Assembly: GCF_000344685.1 (NCBI RefSeq)
Contig: NW_006920418.1
Location: 9,840 to 73,839 of the forward strand
Origin: Gloeophyllum trabeum ATCC 11539
Taxonomy: Eukaryota > Basidiomycota > Agaricomycetes > Gloeophyllales > Gloeophyllaceae
Reading direction: 5' to 3'
Length of the DNA stretch: 64,000 nt
Both the position numbers and the translations under genes were made by a program. Position 1 is the first letter of the stretch, and the number at the start of each line of letters is the position of its first letter. This document shows positions 47,271 through 58,800 of the stretch, piece after piece. The notes beneath the pieces are model-generated. The model saw only the letters and a list, made by a program, of their open reading frames with translations. It had not been told where the DNA came from and did no database searches.

Positions 47271-47527
47271 GTGGATCTGCGCGACCATGCACGCCCGAGA
47301 GATCCCTCGCCGACGATCTACGTCAAACGTACCGCCGGCACCCAAAATGGATCATCAAGAAAGCCTTGACAAGTCTTCCTGGAGCGAAGAGGTAGAAAGA
47401 AGTTGACAGCGCCCGCAGTCGAAGTATAAACCGCTGGGAAGGCACCGGCAGCATCGCAGAAGCGTGTAGTGCACCCACACCGCAAGAGAAAGAGCAGATG
47501 GAAACGAAGGCGAAACGATCAGGACGC

Positions 47528-48841
47528 TCACGGAGTCACATTATCCACCCCAATGTACCGCATATCCACAGGTACGTAGTGCTTGTTCGGCAGCTTGTAA
47601 GTGACGGTGTTGATGTACTGGTCTTCATTCAGTAACGTCTGCGCCATCTTGTAGAGAGTGGCCTAGCAAATAGGGAAAACGCCCCAATCAGCATACAGAC
47701 AAAGTTGTGACATGCCGACGTACCTGAACGCTTTCGCTTTCGTCGGTAGCGAACACGTCGAGCGTAATCTTTCGAGCAAGGTCAGCAGCGAAGTCAGCAT
47801 CCCAGACGTCGCCCTTGCCGGCGGAGGAAAGGGTAAAGGACTTCAAGGTCTATCAAAGATGTCAGCATATATATCTGTTTCTCCGATAGGCAGACGCACC
47901 TGATAAACCACGAAGAGAACTAGTCAGTCAACTGCAGCAGGGCTGAATCACGTTGGACTCCACCTTCTCTGAATCCTTATATTCCGCGGGGATCCTGACT
48001 TCCCCAAATGCGTACTCGAGATCGACGGACGTCGAGAAGATGCGGTCCGGGACCTCTAGAAGGGTGGTGAATTCATCGCGTACGAAGTCACGGAAGGCGG
48101 AGCCGGTAGACTTCAATACTGAAACGGATCACCTTGTCAGCCCGCAGTGACCCAGTATGCGTTCTATGCGGCGCAGCCGGGTTCACGGCTCACCTAACAG
48201 GTCCCGCATCCCGCCTCGGACGTGCGCCACCATTTTATCTTTCCCTTTGGTGCCGTCGACCTCGACAGAGACGGTTTGCTTATCATCTCCGTCGCGATAG
48301 AAGGAGTGAGGGTGCGGCGTCGACTGCAGACCAAACAGATAAGATATCGGTCGGAAGAATGGACGGACAGCAATCACCTGGCCTTGTCCGCTAAGCGGAA
48401 TCCTAGTCCACCTAAGCCTTTCCACGTCCACGAATGCCTTGTGCAGATGCGGGTACTTGGAGAGTAGGAACGTCGCAATATGAAGAGCAAAGCGCGTGGG
48501 ATGAAGAACGTGCGGCGATGTCTTCGCGATGTCTGTACAATGTGGATCGAGATCTGCCTCCCAAGAGAGTCAACAGGGGACTTACAGTAGGTGATGTTCT
48601 TGACTGAGGACGATCAGCATATAGCGAACATAGAATCACAGAATGACTTACTGGAGTCGGTAGCTACTACCACAGAATTGTCCGCCTTGGTATAGCTAGT
48701 TGCGATGTCGCCTTCTACGAGCGCTTTGACGTTGTATTCGACGACATGGTGCGTCGATCCTTCGCGAACGACACGAAGGACGCGCACGAGGTCCTTCCCG
48801 TAGCGAGCGTGGCTGAGCGTTCCCGGTTCGGTAGCCGACAT
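47528..48841 (-). CDS. Urate oxidase (uricase)
   Basis: Urate oxidase oxidises uric acid to 5-hydroxyisourate, normally in peroxisomes. From ATG 48841: SHARYGKDLVRVLRVVR (with the active-site Lys), HHVVEYNVKALVEGDIATSY, TKADNSVVVATDS (active-site Thr), SKNITY, then HKAFVDVERLRWTRIP, HPHSFYRDGDDKQTVSVEVD, GGMRDLL, STGSAFRDFVRDEFTTLLEV, PDRIFSTSVDLEYAFGEVRI, TLKSFTLSSAGKGDVWDADF, ARKITLDVFATDESESVQ and MAQTLLNEDQYINTVTYKLP, KHYVPVDMRYIGVDNVTP. Many short introns, all in frame. The reading stops (TGA 47528-47530) where the family continues with a VF.P...PSGLI-type tail and a peroxisomal C-terminus; the TGA lies inside CCGTGAGC, so a donor there could lead to a further exon that I could not find. 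Confidence 0.9.
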
Positions 48842-51204
48842 AGTGGATTCGTTGTGAGTGGAATTGTCTCTCAATGGGTCAGTTGGCAAAGGATGAGAGA
48901 GGTGCTGCAAAGATAAGCAAGACCTTAGACGACTTGGTCTGGGTCCTGTTCGTCGCGGGCCGAGCAATCAATCAACGGCAGTGTAAGGTGATAAGATAAG
49001 ATTAGATATACCAAGTGGAAGTCTGATCCCAACGTCGGACGGAAAGTGTGGCTATATGCGCGATTATAGTGTCCCCTCCAGTCTGGCAAATACATGGGAT
49101 AACCGGAAGGTAGTCCAGGAACATAGCACAGGTACCGCAGAATTGGGCCCTTGCAAGTCTCCCGAAGGCGTTGCTCGCATACGATGGAACAGGCGCACTG
49201 TGAATCAGTCGCATAAAGGGAGCCGATGCATCCGAAGCAAGATCAATGACCAAATTTGTGGACCGTCAGTTATTGAATAGGATATCGCCAACAGACTCCA
49301 GAGAGGACGTAGTGCTGACTGTCAAGCGGCAGCATCCAGCGCAGCGTGAAGGGGTCGTTTGAGAGGAAGGAGGAGGGAGGAGAACGGGGGAAAGATGCGA
49401 CCCGAGAAGGAACGAGCACGAGGCTCTTATATACCCTCAGCTATGGGCCCACAGAGAAGCACAGAGAGCGGGTTGACGTATGTCAGGAGTGAAAGGAGCG
49501 TGAAGGATACGTGAGAGGCAGTCAAAACGCCCAAATTAGGCAGGGCGACTTCCAGGAAGAGGCAAATGGGTTCAAGATCCCATTAAAGACACTCCACAAC
49601 GCCCTTTGTGGTGGCACCCTCAATGTGATCACATGTATACCTGCGTTATGCTCTCGGAAAGTCGCTCACCCGCTACTCTTGCCGCCGTCTACCCTTCATT
49701 TATCGTTCTCCCCACCGAGTTATCATTTGGGTACATCACTGCTCGTGATAAACACAATCCGGAACTGTCTCCAATAATTCACGTCAATCAGACCCAAAGA
49801 AGAAAATGCGTGAATCCCGCTTCTTCCCTCTCTTCTTGACGACGCGATGGCACTTGATAGGAAGACATGGTTGGTCCCGCAGTACTCTCCTGTGTCGCAG
49901 AGGACTCACAGCGAAGGACGTGGAGACGGTATGGGCTCCTGTACTGTTCCGCGTCTCGCTGAGACCTGCGAGGAGAATATTACTCTAATCCTCTCTCGCC
50001 TGGATCACGTACTTCCCGCTCCGATGATGAAGAATCCGCATCCCCGTTTATCGCGAGTCCCTGTGAGAGTCGGAGAAGTCCCCTGACATATGTATCACCG
50101 AGGAAAAGATCCTGGGCGCCCAACATCGGTAGTTCAATGACGCGAATTCAGTATCTTCCTGAAACCCAGGAAGTCATTGAGTCAGATGCTGATAGGCAAC
50201 GTATCCTTTTCGACATTTGCCAGGCCTATAAGCCAGACGTTGCGTCTTCCTGATTTCCTCCCGGATAGCGACCATCGTACTCCTGCTCACTGGGGTTTCA
50301 GCGCCTGATGGAGCCCCACATACTCGTCTGACAGGAGGTCCGTCTATACCTCCATCTTCTCCGTAGTGAGATTTTTCTTGTACCTACTGTTAGTTACCTA
50401 GTAGCAAATTGTTGAGCTTGCCTCAAACAGTTTGGACGCCCTACGTGGTTGATGGCGTAAAAGACGGTTCGGGACCCGGCCTTGCGGCTCTGTTCAAACG
50501 CAGGGAAATATATTGTATGCACCTTGCGCGCTACGGAGCATATGATGGGAGCGACCTGACTCTGAGATCTCAAGTTCTATCCGTCGTCTCTTCACCCTCG
50601 TCTTGGGTCACTGGATGTCAATGCTTCAGCTACTATTGTACGCTTTCCAATATAAAGGTTGTTGCACTGACTTGCAACGGTTTAACACAGCAACGCAACA
50701 TCTAACTTCCATGCTCCAATTAGGCAACCATCAACATGTCATCAAGCCGAGTCGACTCATGCATTTCAGGTGCGCGCATCAGGCTCGCAGCACACTTACG
50801 TGCACTGACCTTCCCGCCTGCTTCCTTCGATTTCTCTGCTCGCTCTAATCTTCTCAAGTTCGCCGTGGGTGCGCCGGAGGCGGGCACACAGATGACAGTG
50901 ATGGGTAAGAATTCGAGGATTGAATTCGACAGTACCAACATCAGCGAGTTGAAGAGATACCCCTAGCGCTAGTGGCTCTCTCTGATTTCTTCATAGTCGA
51001 GCACAGATCGCGTACATGTTCTCGGTCTTATTTGTAGTCCAGTGCCCGTCCTTTGGGAGGGGTTCTGGCACCCCCAATATGCGGACCACTTCTCGACCAA
51101 CCGGCACAACCCGGCATGCCATGTGTGGCTTTAGTGGCGCCACTACTGAATGAGGACTTGTCTCACTCGAATCAACTCTTGAATCCGTCAGGCAGTAGTC
51201 AGAC
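48842..51204. other. No gene recognised
   Basis: Short open readings on the plus strand (49511-50100, 50736-50966) lack family signatures. The first ~500 bp are the upstream region of the urate oxidase gene. Confidence 0.4.
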
Positions 51205-51415
51205 TCGAGAAGCGCCGGCTATCGCCGGCCGTATACCTTGCGACTGGACTCTTGCTTCGGTCCTCTTTCTCTGCATGTCTATAGTAACATTGTACCACCC
51301 TAAGGTCAAAGATTTCAAGTGGTTTGAAGCATAAAATGGTAGGCTGCAGTGTCAGCGAGGAGCATGAGCATTCCACTGGATGCTTGTTGCCACAAACAAT
51401 CACAAATCAATAAAG
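51205..51415 (+). repeat. Degenerate dispersed repeat, copy 2
   Basis: Homologous to 25973-26202 in the same orientation. Shared blocks include agaagcgccggctatcg, gcgact.gac, ctctttctct and ttgccacaaacaa. It lies about 470 bp upstream of the MITE cluster. Confidence 0.6.
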
Positions 51416-51884
51416 TTTCAATAATTGAATTCTCAATGTCTGGCATCCTTGCCAGAGCCTGGCAACACTAAGGCAGTGAGAGACTTCCAGAGACAAGAGC
51501 AAAGATACTGAATCCGACGGCAGTGATAGAAACTTGGGCAAAACAATGCACATGCCACAAACAAATATAAACAAATACAGCTTTGATGGCTCAATTCCCG
51601 ACAAGCAGAGACCTCGCCAGTTGCAAGGTAAAGCATATGCTATATTGGGTTACAGTGCATGTGAGCTCTACCATATGCGCACCCCGATACAATCGCTGGG
51701 TAGGAGCGTGGGAGTCTTTGTGCACTCGGTCAGGCGTTATCCTATAAGACATTGTTTGGCTGGGACAAATTTCGCGGAATGCAGTTTCCGGACTTTTATG
51801 CAAAGCAGGCCGCATACACAGGCAGAGTCTCTCGGGCCGGGCCGTCGTCCGAGCCCCTGGCCGGTCCTCGGTGGAACTCAGCTA

Positions 51885-52517
51885 CAGTTGCGGACAACCA
51901 AAGGCAACAAAATGAATTAGGACCCAACGGAAATTTTTTGGCAGGAAACTGACTTCGGATTCGGACTCAAAGAGGGTGAAAACATCCAAAAATAAGGTTG
52001 GCTTATTTTGCCCATGACTTTTTGGTTTGGCCAAAATTTTGGGCCATTTCACCGGCATCTGGGACCTCTCAGGTCTATATCAGAGTCATTATTGGTGACT
52101 AGACACTGCATAAACCATTCTCGGAGCAATCGGAGACCAGAGAACCATGTTCCCGGCGGAATGATAGGCCCAAAATTGCTCAGACTGCCTTATTCAGTAG
52201 CTGTTGGCGGGAGTGACGGGACTTCATTGGCTGGTCAGATTACGGGATTTACGCCGGAATCAGATGCAGCTCATCGAAAGGAGACGATTACACTACTTTT
52301 TGGATTTGTCCCAATCTATTCTAGGGCGTGGCCAGATTTTTAACCCTGTACAACCCATTTTAAGGGAAATATAAAGGGTTTATGAGAAGTTTGCTCATGC
52401 CAATCTATTCCTTGTGGTCTAAACAGACAATTCCTGCATTAAAATCCGAACTCCCACGGGTTCTGGGACTGGAAAAATGGGGTCGCCGAAATTGTTGCCT
52501 TTGGTTGTCCGCAACTG
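51885..52517 (-). mobile_element. TA-flanked ~650-bp MITE family, copy 2 (reverse orientation, diverged)
   Basis: Ends are CAGTTGCGGACAACCAAAGG and its reverse complement, with TA at 51883-51884 and 52518-52519; 633 bp. The inner blocks catccaaaaataag and gccaaaattttgggcc match copies at 2122 and 63116 in reverse orientation, at clearly lower identity than those two share with each other, so this copy is older or from a subfamily. Confidence 0.85.
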
Positions 52518-52523
52518 TACTAT

Positions 52524-52810
52524 CACTGGGTACATCACCCATATTGAGCATGCACAAAACTTTGAAAATATCCGGTCAAAGGGCAAAATGTTTTCATGCT
52601 TGTCCATTGCACAGTCAATGAAACAAATTAGAATAATACTTTTGAGTGCACAAGAATCTGATTGTGACACAGGATATGATATGATCTTTGTTCAGCACTG
52701 TTCATTGAACTTTCATTTGTTTTGCAAGGCAACACTATGAACAAAATTTGACCTTTGTCCGGTTCCCTTTACACTTTCTCGGTGGCTCAATATGGGTATT
52801 GTACCCAGTG
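52524..52810. mobile_element. CACTG-type non-autonomous DNA transposon, copy B (complete)
   Basis: Begins CACTGGGTACATCACCCATA and ends TATGGGTATTGTACCCAGTG, with TIRs of about 25 bp and a 3-bp duplication TAT (52521-52523, 52811-52813). It is 287 bp with no coding content and is homologous to copy A at 559-1349. The left end is 6 bp from the right end of the preceding MITE, and its right duplication overlaps the start of the following one. Confidence 0.9.
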
Positions 52811-52812
52811 TA

Positions 52813-53227
52813 TCATTTCGGGGGAGTTGGTCAATTCCGGTTGGGTTGGTTAATGGACTGAAATATTCGTAGCACCTTCCACATTTCTTTATGTCCTTAG
52901 CTGCTGGACTGGTGTAGTATATAGCAGCTATCCATTAGGTCTGGATGGTTAGAATCACCAATATCAAGGTGAACAAAGGACAACGAGCAAATTGGTGTGC
53001 TTGAGCCTCCTTCCTAAATGGGAATCGCGTCAGATCTTCAGCCGCACAGAGAGGCAGATGGTCTGACATAAATTGTAGAAGACTTCCAGTATCCCGCCTT
53101 GCTGAGTACATATATTGATATACAGGGTGATATTGCACCGGACTGCGAAGACCCAATGTCCATATCTCGAGGTATCATAAAGATACAAAATAAATGGAGG
53201 GATATCTGACCAACTCCCCCGAAATGA
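52813..53227. mobile_element. TA-flanked MITE with TCATTTCGGGGGAGTTGG ends
   Basis: A 21-bp perfect terminal inverted repeat starts TCATTTCGGGGGAGTTGGTC at 52813 and is mirrored at 53207-53227. TA flanks both ends (52811-52812, 53228-53229). The 415-bp element has no coding content. The TA target suggests the Tc1/mariner/pogo group, but the terminal motif is not one I know. Confidence 0.75.
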
Positions 53228-53342
53228 TAGTATAGGCCACGCCCTATGCCAGTACATCAAATTACATATGCATCCTACCATATTCAGATGCTCGTGTGTT
53301 CATTTGCTTCCTTGCCCACGTGATAAAGATTCGATAATGATA

Positions 53343-53795
53343 CAGTCGACTCTCCCTTAACCCATACCTCCAATAACCCATAACCTCTAATAACCCATAC
53401 ATTTTTGCGTCCACCGATTTGGTTCCTAGTTAATTGTCACGACAACCGATAACTCTCTGATACCCCATAACCCATACCTTTGTGAGGGTCCATAACCCAT
53501 AAATCGTCCTATTTTTAGCCCAATCAGAGCCATATGGACCACTATTTATTACTTTTATACTAATTGCTTTTATATTCCAACCCAAAGCCCGTACCAATAT
53601 GGCGTTGCACACCCATACCGGGCCACACGTAGCATAATGTGGCATCACGGACCGTCCGGCGTATGCCGGGTTCCCAGCCACATGTCACGCTACCCGCCAC
53701 TGTCACAGTCTGTCACACCCTGGTAACCCATAGTCTCCGAAAACCCATACCTTTCTGGGTCCACGGACCGCTATGGGTTATGGGAGAGTCGACTG
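53343..53795. mobile_element. Pogo-like MITE (CAGTCGACTCTCC ends) with internal ccataac repeats
   Basis: Starts CAGTCGACTCTCCCTTAACC and ends with the inverted TGGGAGAGTCGACTG. TA flanks it (53341-53342, 53796-53797). CAGTCGACTCTC-type ends are typical of fungal pogo/Fot-like elements. Inside, a 10-13 bp unit (aacccatacctc-like) is repeated in both orientations near both ends, giving extended subterminal repeats. No transposase. Confidence 0.85.
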
Positions 53796-54159
53796 TATCG
53801 GTACGGGCTTGTCGAGGAGAGGCTGTCAGCTGAACCTGTGCCGCCCTTCTACATACCCGGGCTGACCGAAGCCATCAGTCACACTTCTCGCATAGATGTA
53901 CCATATATGTATGGACGTCAACCCGTTCTATCGGGCAATATTCTTGGTTCTCATCCATCTCAAACAAAGGTCAACAGTCGAGGTGCGACAGTACTCAGCC
54001 TCAAATCACTAGGTTGTGTACTTATTCACTGCGATCGGTCACGATAGTCTTCGTTACCCTGTATACGGCAACTTCTGCGGATTACTGCAAGTAAGTGAAC
54101 GTCCATCGAGTTAAAGGGTAGTGCTCCTGAGGTGTCATTTTCGGGTAGTCGCCACTGAG
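53796..54159. other. Upstream region of F-box-like gene
   Basis: No gene seen. It separates the pogo-like MITE from the start codon of the F-box-like gene at 54160. Confidence 0.5.
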
Positions 54160-55818
54160 ATGCAGTTCCTGGATTTAATGGACAATAGTTACGAGATTTT
54201 TATCGCTATCCTCGCATATCTCGACACGCAGTCTCTTGCACGCCTTTCAGTCACTCAGTCCTCCTTGCTGGACGTTTGCAGGGACCGAATGGTTCGCCAT
54301 GTCGGGTTTCATGGAACATTCCCGCTCTCGACGTGCGCTTCCTTTTGTCGATTCATGCTTTGCAGCCAAACTCGATTGCAATTACTGGAGACACTCTTTC
54401 TCAACTTAAGCGCTTGCAATATCATGGATGATCTTGGAGAGTTGGACGCATTACTAGGATTAGACGATCCAGGAGAGCTGAGAGGCCCGGAATTCCTCGA
54501 AACACTATTGGCTCCACTTCTCGAGTCTGCCGTCAATCTCAAGAGACTCAGTCTTGCCGGTATACGGGACCTAGAATCTTTTCCAATCCTGAGCAACGCG
54601 CTAGTGGCGAGCTTCGCTCGTACCCGTTCGCTGAGTCTGATAGGGAGGAGTCTCATCGAACTGCTGGGCCGTGCGCTACAGTTAGAGAATGCAACGATCC
54701 CGTTGTCCCGACTCTTTCTGCAACTAATGCCGAACGAGGACTGGATGGATATTTGGCGTCTCTTGGAGCCGTGTCGAACTACCCTTGTTTTCCTGGGCAT
54801 ATACATTATGTACCGGTGTCCCGTTCCACCATTGGAGTCGTGCCGCCCGTGGCCCCTCATGTCGGAGCTCTCTATCCTCAGTGATTTGCTTCCGGTAACC
54901 AAGATCTTCAGTACACGAGTCCTACGAAAGGCTTTTCCGAACCTGCAACATCTTAGAATTGCATCCGGAGCCGTATCTGCTGTCGATGTAGCCCCGGTCG
55001 AGGCGGTGCCGGAAGACCAGGTGGATGAAGATGAGGACGAAGAGGAGGTGGTCGACCCGGAATGGAGGACGCTGCAGTCGTTCTCCGGACACGCGATAAC
55101 ATTCGCAGCCCTCGGTTTCAACTGTCAACTTTCTGAGTTGACGTTACGCTCTGACTGCCGGTCGATAACCGCGCCCAGTTATCCAAATACTGCGCGGCAT
55201 CTTTGCGCTGCGATGCAACTCGCACAACCTCGCTGTTTTAGTTTAGAGGTCTTTGACGTGTGTACTCCATTGGATGAAGATCTTGAAGATGCAATCTGCC
55301 AGCCATTGCTTTGGGAAAGTGCACCGCACTTAGAATACATTCATCTGTCTATCATGGAGGGACCGTGCTGCAATCAAATGTATGAATTTTTGGTGCGTGA
55401 TCCAGTCCACAATTTTGCGGCCTAACTTACAAATGCAAAGGATCGATTCTGTGGCTCACTGCGTGCGGCGCGAGTCTCATACCTAGTACTCAGCTTGTCG
55501 ACCTGCCGGAACCGCAGTGGGTTCCGCTATGGGGAGGAGAGTGATAGGCGCATGATCGGACCCGCCAAGCTCCTGCGAGACGTCGCTACATGTGTTCGTC
55601 GCTGCTGCTCAAAAGGTCTGCCGACATTGAACTACGTCGAAATAAAAGTCTGGGACCGCACTGAGAATCAATTCTACCGCTACCTGTATGGGATCCGCAG
55701 GCATATACGCGATATGGGAGAGGCCGCGGGTGACAGAAGGGTGGAGTTTGTCAGTCTCGACTCTGCTGTGGCCCCCATTGTTAAGCGTTCTCTGGGTGTC
55801 AAGGTGGATATTATTTGA
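54160..55818 (+). CDS. F-box-like protein, lineage-specific family, copy 2
   Basis: Start MQFLDLMDNSYEIF (the alignment with copy 3 favours 54160 over the in-frame ATG at 54121). Residues 3-50 look like an F-box (FIAILAYLDTQSLARLSVTQ), followed by SLLDVCRDRMVRHVGF. The rest is a leucine-rich substrate-side region: LLAPLLESAVNLKRLSLAGI, PLSRLFLQL, IWRLLEPCRTTLVFLG, AFPNLQHLRIASGAV and an acidic DEDEDEEEVVDPEW insert absent from copy 3. One intron (gtgcgtgatc...gcaaag, about 55393-55441) joins YEFL to DRFCGSLRAARVSYL; the end is VKRSLGVKVDII at 55818. About 535 residues, intact. F-box proteins recruit substrates to SCF ubiquitin ligases; the F-box call is by pattern only. Confidence 0.72.
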
Positions 55819-58800
55819 GTGACTTGATTGTCTGTATTCGTCTTTCTCCAACGGTGTAACTGCGATTATCGCCCAGATAGAAGGTAAAGCTCCCTCAAAC
55901 GAGGGGCCTTTAGGCGGCTGAAGTCCAGGTGCTCGCGCTGATTCCTTTCCCCTTACTATTGAGGGACCGTTCCTCTAAACCCACCCATTCATAGAACACA
56001 TACTCAATATGGTGTCGTACTACTGTCCCATCGTTGGACCCTGCATATGCGCACCTTAGCTGACTCCTTATGCTGAAGTTATTTGCAGTCCGCCATTCCA
56101 CTGCGACAAATCCTTGCAGCCCACTTGACATATCACAGTCACGAGTTGCTCGGTACTTCTGGAATAACGCACCTGGAAACCACTCGTAGTTTGACAGGTT
56201 CTAGTGTTAACGAAGAAGAGTCTTGTCGAATGATGATGTGGTGTACTGCAAGCAGAGCCAGTTCATTGTACTCATCTGCGGGACAGGCAATCACTCGAGT
56301 GTCTCCCAGCCTCAGGCGTGAGCTGCTTGAGTAGCCACTAGATTTCGATCGTTGAATTATCCAGACTGCTCCGTGGCGGCGGCGCCGCGACAAGTCAGAA
56401 GTGCAACCCCACTGCTTTATGGAGGCTGGTAGGCAGAACTGCCTTCTCCACAGCGCGATATAGCTTGGATACGAGGCGCTATCAAGTGAACGTATGCTGC
56501 CAGTGCCTGAGTCGAGTTCGCCGCCGCAGTACCCGAGGTGGCCGAAACAGAAGCCTTTAATAACGATTATCACTGAAGGAGTGTAAAACTTACGACTTTA
56601 TCCATGTCTATGTCTCGCCTCTTGAAGTCTCATTGTCTTCCTTGGGTCGTATACTTTAACATTTTCCGGTTTCCGATATCATGGGGATGTTGGACCCGGG
56701 CCTTCAATGCGGAAGTGACGGTCTTGAAGGGAAACCACCTCAGTGCAACTGTTAACTTCAATCCTGCAACTAGAGGTGTCAAAGTGAGTCGACCCATGTA
56801 TTTCGCTCCCAGCCGCATACTAACGTGTGCTGAAGTCTCAGCCCCTTGGTTGTTCGATTGCTCAATCACCTGAACCTTCTCTCGCTCCAATCTTGTCGGG
56901 TGTGCCCGAGTCGACCGACAGAGCAGTGTTTCTAAACCGCTGCGCGCTTTGGAAGGCGAACTAGCCAGATCCGAATCTCTATCACCCTTCCCTGCTAGAG
57001 AGACGCTTATTGTCCTGCACTCTAGGGAGATCGGGAGCAATCCCTTGCAATTGGTCTACGACGATATATGATCCGAAACAAATGGGAGAGGGCAGAAGAG
57101 GGCAGTTCACAATTGGATTGAATAATGCTCTGTTCTCCGTCTTGCTTGTGCTCTGATAACGCTTTGATGATAGTCAGCTGCGAGAGAAGCTGTTCCCCGA
57201 GCTAAACAAAAGGATCCTGTAGTATAAGAGCCTTCTCTGTCCCTTGAGGCGAGACTCATCATCCCTATTCTGAGCTGCAAGAAACCATCTCCCTGCTCGT
57301 AGCACACGATGGTTTGCCGGTCGTGTTCTAACAGCAGGCGATGTTCCCCTTCAGCGTCGATGGCTGCAGGTTCAGAGTCAGTGTATTCCTTGGGTGTGAC
57401 GTTTTTCGCGATACTCTGCGGTAGCTGTAGGCGATAAGCTCTGAGGTGCCCGACATCATCATCGATGACTTTTCCAATCACTTCATTGGCTCTCCAATGA
57501 TCAGCGGAAAAGCCCTCGCCCACTGTCGGTCAGTCGAAGAAGACTCCAATGTACCCTCAGCGTTGCGGCTTCAAGGTCAAGCTCCTGGGGCTCGTAATCT
57601 CAGCCTTCGTTAACCTTTCTCAGGTATTTTGACTAGTGATCCATTGAATGTTCCATCTCACACCTTTTCTCGGTCGGACGCTGAATTCCAATGTCGGTCA
57701 GTCTTGGCTCGAGTGCCCCTTTTGTCCTCCTCGGACCAACAGGGGATCCTGATCAACAGTCCGCATATCGCGAAGAAGCCACTTCCCGAATAGATAGAGG
57801 CGACGGTATGAGCATCATCGACGGTGGTGAGGCCAAGTGACAGGTAAGAACGAACATCACTGGTCCGGCATTGTCCGGGAGGACGTACATTCCTTGTCCC
57901 AAAAGATCTAATGCATTGTGGTCAGTGGTCACCAAAAACACACATAGAAGAACTGCTCTACTGCGGTACACCCCCGGTTTTTCCATCCCTACTCTTAACA
58001 ACTAAGAAGTTTCCTCTTTTGTCAAGGCAACACGTCGACCACCTGTGTCGGGGCCGTAACTTAGTTTAACTACCGTCGGTATGTAGTACTCATGGTTTCC
58101 GCTCCATCGACATACTGCATGGATGATTTAGCATGTATTATCTCGTCGTACGAGTTCGCGACATCCATCATATTCCAATATTCGTATTGCTCGTATGAGA
58201 GAGCATCCATACCCGTAAAGTAGGCTCCGCGCGTAGGACATGATACCACCGTCTCTAAAACTCAATTGACCATCGTGATTGGTACATCATACGTTCTAGT
58301 GCGGAGCGTCCTCTTTGATCTCACCACTGAAGGGAACATAAGAGCCGAGTGCGAGAGTTCATCGGATCGGAAAGGGGTCAAGGTGAGCGATAGAAAAGAC
58401 TGCGCTTGATTGTCCAGGATGGAAGGCTCACTTCCAGTATCCTACCGGTGATCCCTGCATGGCGTTGGAATAGTGACTATCTTCGGGCCATGAGGCCGGA
58501 GAATCTGAACGACTGTCACTATAGTCGGAGCTGGGGTAAAACACGCAGGTACTCACCTGTCGGTGATCACAGCCGCCCCTGCACGTATGTGTCTTGCTCG
58601 TAACACACGAGGGTTGAGGGCATTTAACTAGCTCGTTTGGTCCAGGCGTGTGGCACTATAGAGTAATTCTCAGGAAGCGTAGGAACGCCAAAAGGAAGCG
58701 ACTACCCCGCACGAGTGATGGTGAATAACTCTGAGCAATGGATCAGTAAATTTCAGACCCAGGGCGATCAGAGTGAAGACTCACTGCGCCCAGGAGCACA

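Noticed and set aside
54309..55121. 270-residue minus-strand reading
   Set aside because: Antisense of the intact F-box-like gene; no independent signature.
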